This document shows positions 1 to 13,300 of a stretch of 64,000 bases of DNA, in pieces (within the stretch, counting starts at the first letter, position 1; each line of letters opens with the position of its first letter). The translations under genes were made by a program, and so were the position numbers. The DNA lies in NCBI GenBank assembly GCA_905178155.1, contig CAJINV010000005.1, positions 4,940,256 through 5,004,255 on the forward strand. The letters run 5' to 3'. Under the pieces are notes generated by a model. It searched no databases. It saw only the letters and a list, made by a program, of their open reading frames with translations, and was not told the origin of the DNA. Source of the DNA: Amoebophrya sp. A120. Taxonomy: Eukaryota > Sar > Dinophyceae > Syndiniales > Amoebophryaceae.

Positions 1-188
1 GGGGGAGCCTTGCATCTTCAGCATGATAGGAGGCAGCTGAGAGTGGGAAACAGCATGACAACTTGCCTGCAAACGAGACCACGACTGCGGCTCTTGGCCT
101 TCTAGCATGACAAGTCGATTTGGTACCTCAAATCCTGCATCACAGATTTCCATTTCGATATGGGGAGGGGGGATTTTTCCGTTGGATA
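1..188 (+). mobile_element. Introner-like element, family B, 3' part only
   Basis: The 3' end reads ATATGGGGAGGGGGGATTTT and then CGTTGGATA, as in complete family B elements. The 5' end and left flank lie upstream. Coding resumes at about 189 with FVSDNFVWN. Confidence 0.75.
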
Positions 189-1330
189 TTTCGTGTCCGA
201 CAACTTCGTGTGGAACTTAGACATCTACTGCGACGCCATATGGATTGTAAAAGTGTCTGGGTCTGGAAACTTGTGATGCTGGGTGGCGTATCATGAAAAG
301 GCCACAGATGCTGGCTCAGCACGACAAGCTTTTGAGCTTCTAGGTGTTGCCTATTCTGCATGACAAGCTGCGTTTCTGCATGGCAGCAGAATGGGGCTCT
401 TGGGAAACGGGCATAACAGATTTAAGAGTCATGCGAGACTAGCATGACAAATCTCGCAATCTTCCAGACCCAGACATTTTTGCATTCGATACGCCATGAA
501 GTTCTACGACTTCAACGACGCGGATAAAAACCTCGACGAGTGGTACCACATGGCGCTGATGTGGGACAAAGCGGCGCTGAAGCATAGAGTGTACGTATTC
601 CGAGTAAAAACATCCCCACTCCAGAGTTGTCATGCAAATTTGCATGCCAAAAAAGTTTCTCATGCGGAGCCCCATGAGAAGCTTTTTCTAGTCGTGTTTT
701 GGGATTTGTGATGCTAGAAATAGCATGATATGCTAGATCTGTGACGCTGCTGAACTAGCTAAACAGGATTACACGACGAGGACAAACTTGTCATGCGAGA
801 CAACCAAAGGTGGCCGATTTGTCTAGCAGATTTTCCACGTTGACTCTGGTATGGGGACGTTTTTACTCAGGATAGTACGTAAACGGTGTGATGATCAAGG
901 AGGGGACCACGGATAACGCGAATCTCCCCAACACTATCAAAGAAAAAAAGTTCGTCACGATCACTCATGCGCATTTTTGCAATGCAAAACTTTTTGTCAT
1001 GCGTAAAAATGCATCACAGCCAAACTTCATTAGGGATTTCCCTAGTATTTCTGCAATACAAGGAAAGTTTTTGATGCTGAGAAAATTTGTAATGCAAAAC
1101 CTGCAAGTTAGTGACTGTGACAAACTTGTTTCTCTCCATAAACACGGAAGTAGCGACAGGGAAGATCTGCCTGGGCGGCCGCGTGGATCTCTGCTGGGGG
1201 CAGGCGTCCGAGCGGTACCAGGGGGAGGTCGCCGGGTTTGCGGTCTACGCCGGGGCTCTAGGGGAGGCTGAAGTGATAAAACACATGGCCAGGACCGGGC
1301 CGCAGGGGCCGGTGCCTAGCTTTACGGAGC
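189..1330 (+). CDS. LamG-like domain 1 (C-terminal part), four exons
   Basis: Exon blocks 189-238, 492-595, 875-934 and 1141 onward join to give a concanavalin A/LamG-like jelly-roll segment. Characteristic pieces are CDAMKFYDFND, EWYHMALMWD, HRVYVNGVMIKEGTTDN and KICLGGRVDLCWG, ending GFAVYAGALGEAEV. LamG-like domains usually bind glycans or proteins outside the cell (family knowledge). The N-terminal part lies upstream of the window. A close second copy at 20.2-20.9 kb has no insertion at any of the three positions, which fixes the joins here as CDA/MKF, VYV/NG and LPN/TEV. Confidence 0.8.
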
Positions 1331-4300
1331 CGCCTTTTAAGGCGCAGATGCCGAAGGACACGACTGTGACGGTAGGCTACAAGCACACGAAGGAAAGTAT
1401 GTCTACCCGACCTTATGCAGAAGCCGAAACCATCCTCGGCCCTGCAACTTTTATCCGCACGACGCTCGCGGTTTCCCACGCGGACGGGCTGAAGAAGCTG
1501 GGAGCTTCTGTGATGTCCGAGAAGTTGGAAAACAGCTTCGAGAAGATTTTCCAAGAAAAAGCGGAATTGGTATTCGGATCAAATGTGAAAAAGCCCACCG
1601 AAAATTACCCGCCGCGGCTAAAGGGTATTTCCGTCGTGAAAACGACGGAAGCCGCTGCGAATTCCGAGCTTTTTTTGGAAGTAGTTCTCTCCTTCGCGGA
1701 TTGCACGCCGAGTGCGCTCGCGCGATTGCTGGTCCAACTATCGGACAATGCCGGTAATTCCGCCACAACGAGATCTGAGCTGGAGAAGAAGCTCACTTCC
1801 CTGTCCACTCCGAGCGGTTTCTCCGCGGTCCGGTTCTCCAACCGGGCGCAGGTCTTGCCGTCGTTCGACTACCCGGTGGCTTTTGATATCGAACTGGTCG
1901 GGATGGATAGTGGGAATAAAACTGAAGTGCTGAAACAGTTGGAAAACGGGGATAAGGAATTCGTCTTCGAGTCCGAGTGGCAATCCGCTTTTTCCGCCCT
2001 CCTCGGGCCGGCGGTGCGGCAGGCTTCTTTGACGAACAATTTTGATCTCGCCGTTGAGTCCGGTTTAATCGCCGCCACTGTCGCCACAAAGCGGTTTTTC
2101 CGGGGACCCACCACCACGACAACCACCACCACCGCGGGGTCGTCTCTCCGACTGCTGGGTGAAGAGGAAAGACGACAAATAGCAACCAGAAGATCTCTGT
2201 CCAGCAGCTCTGACGGCTCGAAGGAGGTTCTTAAAGTTTTCGTCACCGCCTCTCTGCCCGGTACCGAGGATCTCATCGGTTCTGGAACAATTTCCGTTCT
2301 GCAAGACCAAATCTTTTCCGCCGCAGCGAAGATCGTGCAGACGGTGAGCAAAAAATCCTCAGAAAACGTGAAAATCGTCCAGAACTCCGTGGATGTCGAA
2401 ACGGTGCACACCAAATACGCCCCCGGCGCGAAGACACAAAAGCAGACGGCCACGTTTTTGACAAGTCTGACGTTGAATCACGCGGAGGACAAGTTGTCCG
2501 CTTTGGATTTCAAATTCGGCTTGGCGAAGGGGTTGATTGCGGGAGGAAGTACCTCTTCCACGAAGGACTACCTAGCGTTGAACAACCTCCACGGCAAAGC
2601 CTTCCACGGCCAGTCCGGCGAGTCTTTTGGTGTTTCCCTCCTCGGCACTTCCGATAGTCTCAATTTCGGGGCGATTTCTGCTGGAGATTATCTCCAACCG
2701 CCAACCGGTAGTTCAGCCACCTGGGCGGCTGCGAGCGCGATTCCGTTCCTTGCCGTGTTCCCGCAGGTGGAGAAATCCTATTACAATGAAAAATGCCCCC
2801 TCCCCATATCAAAACGGAAATCTGTGATGCAGATTTGTGGTCACAAATCAGCTCTGTGATGCCAGAAGGGAAGAGATGCGTATTGTAGTGCTGGCTGGCG
2901 CAGGAACGCCTTGCGTCTTCAGCATGACAGGAGGCAACTGGAAATGGGAAATAGCATGACAAATTGCCTCCAAACGAGGGAGCAACTGCGTCTCTTGGCC
3001 TTCTAGCAATGCAAGTCGATTTGTGTACTCAAATACAGCAATACAAATTTCGTTTTTGATATGGGGTGGGGGGATTTTTCCTTTTGATAAATCCACTGGG
3101 TTGGTCAGGACGGCGAAATTTGACTCGAATTTGGCGTATGACAGTTCCTATGGATTGCAAAAATGTCTGGGTCTGGAAGAATGGCAGGTCTGTCATGCTC
3201 TGCTAGCATGACTCCAAAGTCTGTCATGCTCGTTACCCAAAAGCCCCACTTTTCTGTCATGCTGAAACGCGGTTTGTCATGCAGAATACGTAACACCTAG
3301 CAAGTCAGAAACTTGTCATGCTGAGCCGTCACTTGTGCCGTCCTCAGGATTCGCCAACCAGCATTACAAGTTTCCAGACCCAGACACTTTTGCACTTGAT
3401 AGTTCCTCCATCGTGAGTTATGATTCGAAGTTAACGACATTCCTGATTTCCGACGGGATTTTCGGCAGTGCGAAAACGAACGGCGGGATTTCCATGTGCG
3501 ACATCGGCTGCTCGGATGCTTCGACGGATTTCTGCTACGACAAACTCGTCAGCGACGTGGAGAAGGGGACTGTTTCGAGTTCGGACTCCACTAAAACGTC
3601 TTCTGCTGGGGAGAAGTATTTGAGGAAAACCAGTTACAGTGTTGCTGAGTGCGGTCGGACGGCTGTGTTGTTTCAATCTTCGTTTCCAAACGATGTGAAC
3701 GCAGCGAAAGCGGGGAATTTAGAAGACTGTTTAACTTACTGCGATACGCTTGGCCGTGTGAATTGCGCGGGGGTGAAGTTCTTTACTTCCTCGGGGACAA
3801 AGAAGTGCTTTTTACAGAAGTTCTCGTCCAAGGATTTTTTCAGCCGCGCGAAGGTTTTGTCTTCTGCCCCGACCTGCGGATCCGATGTCGCGTGTTTCGA
3901 GAAGCAAACGACGGGGGAGAATGAACCACTGTACACGGAAATGTTGAACCCGGCAACAGTTCCGGCCAAGAAGGGGCTGTGCGCAACAGGGAGCCATACA
4001 AATTTTCGTCTGCTGCCGGACCTCCGCGGTAGGGTTAAGGGGAACAAGTACAATTGTATGGAGCTCTATGCAATACAAATTTCCCCGTACATGTACAACA
4101 TGCATCACAAATTTCACCAATTTGGAGCGTAAAACTTGTCATGCTAAACTAGGATCAAAGCCATGTTTTGTCATGCAGAGACCGCATCTGTACGTGTGCG
4201 GGAAATTTACTGTGCATAAGCTCTGCACAGAGTACGGTCCGGATTGCGTTGGCGTCGCGGGTGTTCAGTTTAACAACGGCAATGACGGAATGGAGGCGGA

Positions 4301-7300
4301 CGGGACCGTGTTTTGTGAGCTGGAACTCCGCACCGTCGCCAACCTGGATGACAAATACCTTTCCTGGGGCTTCACCCTGAACGATTCGGGTTTTTCTACC
4401 TCGGAACCCGCGGCGGCTCTCAACACCGTGCAGCCTCGGACGGAACCGGCTGAGTGCTGGAAAAAGACGGCGACTGCAACGACGACGAACGGCCCTTTCG
4501 CCTCCTTGTCGAAGTTGTATGAGCAGAAGATCTCCGTTTTGAAACAGCAAGCGCAGAAGGCTGTCATGCCGTTTTTGACTATGGACGCGAAGGATCTACC
4601 CCACCCGTTGCTCGGCCAGAAACTAAACCTCGCGAGTACCCCATTGGACACGTTCACGAATAGAATCGTCACTGCGTCCTCGAACTTCAGTCCGGGAACG
4701 TACTACCAATTCTTGGGGTACGGAAACGCAAAATCCTCTTCGAATGGTTTGGTTGTCTCCGGTTCTCGCAAGTTCTACACGACTTATCAAATGCAAAAGT
4801 GTCTGGGTCTGGAAGGATGCGAACTTGTGATGCGTGTTGCGGATCATACAAAAATCTGTGTTGCATGACTTGCTAAAGTTCCCCATTTCTAGCCATGCCG
4901 GGGGGGGGGGTATTTCTCATGCAGAATAGGCATCACCAAGCGGCTGCAGAACCTGTGATGCTAGGCCCTGCATTACAGACTTGGTGGAGCTTGGAAAAAA
5001 TGCATGACAGATACCGGAATTTTCCAGACCCAGACATTTTTGCATTTGATACGACTGGGAATGGTGCGATCGCGCGGAGTGACAACGGGGTGATGGAGTA
5101 CGAGTTGATTTACAAAAATTGCTTCAACTACTGCGACTACCTCGGAAAACATTGTCACGCGCTCTCGATTCAGGTTGATTTAACCGACGGGAGTACCGGG
5201 AAGTACCAGTGCTTTGTCATGCTGGCCTCCCAGCCGGCTGCTACTCTTCTTCCGACCGCGCCGGCCAACACGGTGACAACCACGACAACCACGACGTATC
5301 AAAATGAAAAATCCCTTGTCCCCATATTGAAAAGGAAATTTCTGTTGCTGGATTTGTGTACACAAATCAGCTCTGTCTTGCAGTGGGGTGCTGCAGGCAA
5401 AGCCTCAGCCTGCTGCGTAGGGGTGTTTTGATGTAGGTGCTTAGCATAAAAGCAGAGGCCTGCCGTATAGGCGCAGCAGCATAATTACAAACCGCCTCCA
5501 TAAAGCGGCGCACTCTTTGGATTTGCCCTCTTGCAAGAGAGACAGGATTTGTGGCCACAAATCAGCGTCGCAAATCTTTAGAAGCGTGCCCTTTCAACAG
5601 TATGGGGAGGGGGGATTTTTCCTCACAATACCACGGCTTTTTCCTTCCCAACCATCTCTGTCACACGAGAGCCGGACACCGTGGACTGGTACGACGCCAT
5701 GGCGTTTTTGCCGGATAACGTCGGCTATGAAATGCAAAAATGTCTGGGTCTGGAAACTTGTGATGCTAAAATGTGGATGATGGAAACAGTTCCGAATGCA
5801 ACCCAGCATGACAACTTTCCAGAATGCTTTCTCATAGTCAATCCGCATGAGAAACTGCGTTATTGCATGTACAAAAGAGGCTGCGACTTGTGTTGGTTAT
5901 GCAATACAGGTTTCCTAGCTAAGGAAAGCAAGCATTACAAGTTCCAATCTTCCAGACCCAGACATGTTTGCAATCCATATCGGCGGGTTTTACGGCGGCG
6001 TTTGTTCGGACAGCAGCACGGAGGACATATCCTGTGTGAAAACGTCCCCACCCCTACAGAGTTGTCATGCAGATTTGCGATGACAGGAAGATTTGTAATG
6101 CGCATGTCCATGCCATGCATCACTAATCGCGTTTTGGAATTGGTGATGCTGTAAACAGGATAAGCAGATGGATTTGTGATGCGATTGTCCTTGCTAACAT
6201 GCACTACACTACGGAGTGCAACTTGTCATGCGTGGCTCCCAAAACTTCTGGATTTGTGTTGCTAAGGTCCCAACTTGACTTTTGATGGGATGGGGACGTT
6301 TTTACATATGATAGGACAAGGCAACTGTCTACGACAAAATCTGCGATGAGGCGGATAGCTCTATCGCGGACTGCGACAGTACTACGCACGACTGCTGGGA
6401 GAAGCCGGATACACTCGCTTCCGATCTACTCCCCAGGGACGTTTTGAACGAAATCGTGCAGAATCCGGACTACACGAACAACGGCCGGGGCGCCGGCGAC
6501 AAGTACGAGCCGCATCAGTACAAGCGCATGAATCTCGGCAGTCCGGATTTCGTCTACGAATTTGTGCGGCTCGGGATCTGCGGGACAGCAAACTACGGCC
6601 AGTACAACAGCGGGACAACGATTGTGCCGGACTATTTGTGCAATGAACCGAACGGGGGGCTAGACACAAAGCTAGGCGTAGGGACGTACGACAAGGTGCA
6701 AAAACGGCAATACATCATCCGCCAGTGCGACAAGTTTGTGAAAACAAACAGCTACTGCGCCGGGGTGACCTGGAACCAGGAACCCGACATGACGCACGCG
6801 AGTCCCGGGTACGCTAGGCCCTACGGCAGCATGGAGCGCAACATGAACGCCATGGCCATGCCCGGTTGCTTTCCGAGGAGTGGGGGCGGCTGGAGTGCGC
6901 CGGTCGGGGATATCACCGGTGTGCGGAGTAGCGGCACCTCCGGCAACGTGGACGGCGGCGGGAACGTGTGCTGGCGCCACAAACCCGTGCCTTATTCCCC
7001 GACGTTGTCGAAATTCGGCCACTGGTACAGTAGGTTTGGGACCAACAAAGCCGGGTCTGGGTTTTGTACCGCACAGAATGCGAACCCGAACAGTGGATCT
7101 GTGGTGAAAATCGCAGAAAAAATTACGCTTGGCGAGTGTTTCAACTTGTGTGATGCGATGGGCGCGGATTGCAAGGGAATTTCGATGGACAAGAGAACGA
7201 AATACAGTCACACGTACCAGGGACAAACCTGGTCGGCCCGCGAAGATTCGGACGAAAAAAGGGATTGTTATTTGAAGTTCAATGGGAAGACTTGCCAACA

Positions 7301-10300
7301 ATTGAAGCAATCTAACACCGGTCCGAAAAACGAAAAAATCACCTGCGATAACCTCCCGGCTGGAATATGAACTGCAAAAGTATCGCACTCGTATAAATGC
7401 ATTACAAATCTTCTCAGCATGAGAAATAAAATTTGTAATGCTGATTTGCCTTGACAATGAAACTTGTAATGCAAGACCAGCATTTATACGAGTGCGATAC
7501 TTTTGCACAGGATATGGAACCCCGCCGATCAATTGTCCGCTCGGTTGGCATATCAAATGCAAAAGTGTCTGGGTCTGGAAGAATGCAACTTGTAATGCGT
7601 ATTTCAGAACACAGAAAAGTCTCTCATGCATACGTAGCAAAAGCTCCCACTTTTTGTCAGCAGAGTAGGGGACTTGTCATGCGGATTCGGCATTCCGGAA
7701 GGTTCTCGAAACCTGTGATGCTAGAGCTTCCATGCCAGACCTTCTGTGTCATGCAAAAACAGCATGACTCTTCCAGACCCAGACATTTTTACATTTGATA
7801 TGGCAGAAGAGAAAGGACCCCAACTTTTTGTGCCCAGGTCGGTACGGGTGCTCCGCGAGTACGTGTTGCGAGGAGTCGACTTGTGCGAATAACAACGGCG
7901 GAAAAGTCGCGTCTGCTAGTGGTTTCGATTGCGCGTTCCACGGGGCGACGGCGCTATGCGGGGTAGATCCGAAAACCATCCGGTGTGGGAGAAACGGGGA
8001 GGGTTGTACGGTGCAGGACTGCTGTTCTACTGTGGCCACTGTATTCTGTGTAAAAACATCCCCACCCCAGAGTTGTCATGCAATTCTGCATGCCAAAAAA
8101 GTTTCTGATGCGGAGCCCCATGAGAAGCATTTTCTACCCGTGTTTTGGAATTTCAATTTGTGATGCTATAATCAGCATGATGTGCTAGATTTGTGATGCT
8201 GCTGAACTACCTCAACAGGATAAGGATTACACTACGATGAGAAACTTGTCATGCGAGACAACGAAAGCTGCCTGGCTGATTTGTCTAGCAGCTTTCCCAT
8301 CTTGACTATGGGGTCGTGAGGACGTTTTCACTCAGGATAAGACCAATGCGGTAATTACGGGTGGGAGCTCGACTGCCCGGGCAGTGGCGGACAAGACTGC
8401 ACGAAAAATTTTGGTGAAATTGCCCAGGCGGCGGCATTATGGATTGCAAAAATGTCTGGGTCTGGAAGGATCCAACTTGTGATGCTGTCTTTGGATTCTA
8501 AAAAAATCTGCATTGCATGACCAGCAAGAGGAGGGGGAGGCCAGTTTGTGTTACATGGAGAGGGTATTTCTCATGCGGAATAGGCATCACAAAGCCCTCT
8601 AAAAATCTGTGATGCTAGGCCATGCGTTACAGGCTTCGTGGCTGATGCAGAATATGCATGACAAACCTTCCATTCTTCCAGATCCAGACATATTTGCAAT
8701 GCATAGGCAGGAGGGCAGGAAGTGGTGTTCGTGAAGAGGAATGTGTTTGGCGATCAATTGTGGGATAGCGGTTACATCGCGGATTTCTACAAGAGTTCAA
8801 CCCAGTTGACCTCCAAAGCAGAATCCACCAAATACGGCGCAAGTAGATCAATCATCTCCCTCGGGACGCACTATGCCGTCACGAAAGATGAGTGTGCGGA
8901 CGCGTGCAACCAGTTTGGGGACTCCTGCGACGGCTTCATGCGGTTTCCGAAGGACAGTGCGGATACGACGAAAGCGACCTGCGCGCTGCAGCTCCTGCAA
9001 CCCAGGCCGTTGCACTGCGCGTTCGATTTCGGGAATTCTGCGAATTCGCCTTCAATAACCTCCGTTCCCGCCGCGGCTGATGTGGCAGATGGGGAGGCGA
9101 AAATCATCGCCGCATTGGCGAACGCGGCGAGCAACAACTTCGGGAGTGCGGTTAGTATCGCGAATAGCGATTTCAACTGCTGGGTCCGGACGAAGAGGGA
9201 GATGAGTCCCTACTATTTGATCCCGGGTAAAACGATCGGGATGGAATCTGTTTCGAGTACTTCGACTTACGACGACGTCATGCGGTACCACGGGGTGACG
9301 CGGGGAATTTGGCCGGTCCCATCCCACGTCTACCACATCTCGAAGTTGAACCCAACGACGCATTTCTACACGCCGATTGGAGGCACAACCGGCGGGTCTT
9401 GCGTCGGCGGGTTGGGAAAGCACGTGAAATCCGCGTTCGCGACTGTCTCCGGACAGACTCCTTCTAGTCAAGACAGCTACGCGCCGATTCAAGGTTGCTT
9501 CGACGCTTGTGACGCGATTGCGGAGTGTCGAGGGGTGTCTGTGTTAGTCGCCGGGACGTATTACGAGACCGGGAGTACCACGATCAACACGGCTGACCGG
9601 GATGTTTCTTGCGAGTTGCATTTAACGTCCTGCGCGAGCTTGTTCGACAGCACGTGGTCGGACGCCTGTACGACCACTACCACCACCACAACCTCCACGA
9701 GCTCGACCACTACTACTTCCTCCACGACGAGCTCGACTACGACTAGTTCGACCACGACAGAAACCACGACTTCGACGGTAACCACGACCACCGTGACCAC
9801 CACCACCGTGACTACAACGTCGACCGTGACCACGACCGTGGCCGACGGCGGGGGCCGGCGGAGTCTCATCGCAGCAGGAAGTTCTACTTCCACCACGCGA
9901 ACGCTCAGTGAAGCGCAAGCCAGATCTCTCGCTGGTGAAGACGCGGATGCGGTGTTCACGGTCGATAGTAGCAGAACCGGCGGGGAGTGGCAGTGCTGGC
10001 AGAAGCGGAACTTTGACAAAGTGATTTCCGGCGACTTCGGGGATTTGGCGCCAGCAGGCGGGTTGATCAGTAAAACGACCGTCGGGACCTGGTTTGCAAA
10101 GGCGGAGAAAGAAAGCTCGCAAAACACATGCTTAAACAAAGCGTTAAACGCGAATAAAGATGCGATTCTGGACTCCCCGACTGGAAACGCCGGTACCGGG
10201 GAACGGCGCGCTCTACTAATCGGGAACAGCGAGTCCGGGGGTGCGCAGCGCTGCGCGGCTTTATGTGCGGACCACAAGGACTGCGTGTTATGGATTGCAA

Positions 10301-13300
10301 GTATGTCTGGGTCTGGAAGAATGCAAGATTTGTCATGCTTGTCTGGCATGACTGTTATCTCTGTGATGCTTAGGCGCAAAAAGATCTTCTTGCCTGTCGT
10401 GCAAAAATGGAGGCTGCTATGCGGAATACGCATCACGCAGGTGCTCAAAAACTTGTCATGCTTGATCACCTATTGCGGTGAGCTCATTATTCACAAACTT
10501 GCATCACAAGTTTCCAGACCCAGACATATTTGCATGTGATACGTGTCTATTGTGTCCGATGTGAAGGGCGCGGAGAAGTTCTGCGTGCTGATCTTGGATA
10601 TCTCGACTCCCTCAATTCCGAGTGCCAAGCAGGCGACTTGCTCGAGTTCGATCGAAGTGTTGAACACCGTGATCGCGGAGACCGGCGTGCAGTATAAGGA
10701 TTCCAGTACTACTACCGTGTTGCCAACATCGGTGAAAAAGTACACACTGTACAACGCGCCAGCAAGCTCTTTAGCCTCCGACAAACCCTTGACGACAACG
10801 GGCGGGTTTTTGGAGACGGTCGGATCTGCGGTTTCCTCCGTTACCTTCGACTTTACTGCCGAGTGGACGAATCTGAACAACGCGATGGCGGAAACGAGCT
10901 TTATCACGAAGGCTGTGAGCGCTTTGTCGTTTTTCCTCAAGCAAAACGTGCAAAGTACTTACACCTTCGCAACCCCGACGTTAGCCATGCCGACGTTGAG
11001 CATGGATACGTCCCTCGGAACGGTTCGGAATGATGCGAACATGATCAACTCTTTATCAAATTTGTTCGTCTCCGACCGGTACCCGGTGGCGAAGGTCTAC
11101 GCTTTGCAGCAGTTGGACGGGAACAAATTGAACACTGTGGTTTCCTTGAAAATCCAAATCGGGTTTGACAGTGCGGATATTGCGTTGTGGAACGAGATTC
11201 GGGGTTCTTCCATGGATAGTGGATCTTCCGCTCCAGGCGCCACGAAATTTGCCAAGTTATTGGAAACCTTCCGTCTTGCCTTAGAGTCGACTTTGGATTC
11301 CGCGATCTCGGGGAAAACCATTGTCCTCGGGGGGCCAGACTTGGTGTCCGGGTTTTTCAATTCGAATAGTGAAATAACCGTGAGTTTCCCCGTGTCTGCT
11401 GGTTCGGAATCAGTTTCGGATAACCAGATCGTGACGAAAGTTCTTGAAACTTTGACGAACTGCGACAATGGATCCACTTTCTTGAAGACCATATGCATTG
11501 CAAATGTGTCTGAGTCTGGAAACTTGTGATGCAAGGAAGGGAATAGTTTGCATATTGGACTGCGCTGCCAAGCATGACAAGTTTTTCCGTTGTTCTCAGT
11601 TGCGCATTCCGCATGAGAAACTCCATTTTTTCATGACAGTCAAGAGGAGCTCTTCGAGGCCACGCAATACAGAGCTTAGAGTCATGCCAGACTGGCATGA
11701 CAAATATCGCACTCTTCTGGACCCAGACATTTTTGCATTTGATAAACCACCGTGAAAAACCAGTGGCAAACCAATATCGCAGCGGTTTCGGACATCGCGG
11801 GCTTGACGCTATCCTGAGCAAAAACATCCCCACGCCAGAGTTGTCATGCGAATCTGCATGCCTAAAATTTCTCTCTTGCGGAGCCCCATCAGACGCATTC
11901 TCCAGTGGTGTGGTGAAATTTTTGTATCTCGAATCAGCATGAAGAGCTAGGTTTGTGATGCTGCTGCACTAGCTAAACGGGACCCTATTGCGAGCCCAAA
12001 CTTGTCATGCGCAGCAGAAAAAGCTTGTTGATTTGTCTTGCAGATTTCCCTTCTTCACTATGGGTTGGGGAAGTTTTTGCACAGGATAGACGCTCACTTC
12101 TGTGTCCCTCGCTGCTGATCCGGTTCTCGCTGCGAGTATGGCGGGGAGAATGGAAATCGCCAGTGCCGCGAAGACGGTCGGTGAACTCCGCTCTGCTTTT
12201 GCTTCTGCTACGGCGAAGGCGGGGCTGGCTGTTTCTGCTCAGGATGTGTTTCTGAAGAAGGACACAACTGCTTCCACCTCTTCGGATTCCATCTACGACT
12301 GGATTTTCCCGTATCGCAAGAAAAAAGTGTTACAGTTGCACATTGTGTTGCAGGCCAAGCAAGACAGACAAGCTCTGTCATGCCGGATATGCATAGGAGC
12401 ATCGTTCCATAGGTGTTTTCCCGTCGGATTTCTGCATGACATGTTTTCCTTCTCATGCTGACAAATTTGTGTTGCTAAATTGACTACAAATGTGTAACTG
12501 TAACACTTTTTTCGTGGGATATCCCGGTGTCTTTTCCCAATACGGAAACCGATTTCTACTCCTTTTCGTACAACTTCCTCACTGCGAGTGACTCCGAGAA
12601 CATCGACACAACTTCTCCAATTGCTGTGTTTCTGAAGGAGCAGCTCGGGGGGGGCATTGCGGTGAAAATCTTTCAGGAATCGGTGAAGCAAACCGCCTAT
12701 GTCCAGGTGAAGGCTGGATTGGCTGGTGCTAGTTTCACCGGTAACCGGATGATGCTCAGGTTTGCGGCCGCAGGGGTTGCGGAGGGGGAGCAGAGTTCTA
12801 TCGGAAAGATCGCGGGAGAAGATTCCTATTACGGGATCGACGTTCCGAGCTGCAAGGCACTGAGTGATGCAACGGCGAACGCCCGGACGGTTTTTGTCCC
12901 CGCGGTGCGGAGTGCGAAGTCGTTTGAGAACGTGCTTGTTGCAAGTAGTTCTGGTTCATCCAGCACTCCCGCCATCCAGATCGGTTCTGTCTTGAACAAG
13001 TTCACCTCCCCAACGCACAACTTCGCCGGCGTTCTGGCGAAATTGCAGCAGAACTACGCTAAATCCGGAACCCTGTCCGCGCAACTTAGTGGGAGTTTGA
13101 ACCTCGGGGGGACTAGCAACAGTGTGGTCAGTTTAGAACCCGGTTTGGTCACTTCTGGTGTTGGGGAAGAAGATTTCTTAACGGCAGCGAGTCTAAAACA
13201 TTCTCAATTCCTCTATATCGAGTTTTTGTTCAAACTCGAGGAGGACACGGAAAACACCTACGCTTCCCACACGGACGCCGAATGTGCAGCGAAACTCTCC

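Noticed and set aside
189-1330. Bacterial or viral origin
   Set aside because: Intron-like interruptions, LamG/PAN domains and frame-preserving junctions point to a eukaryotic nuclear gene.
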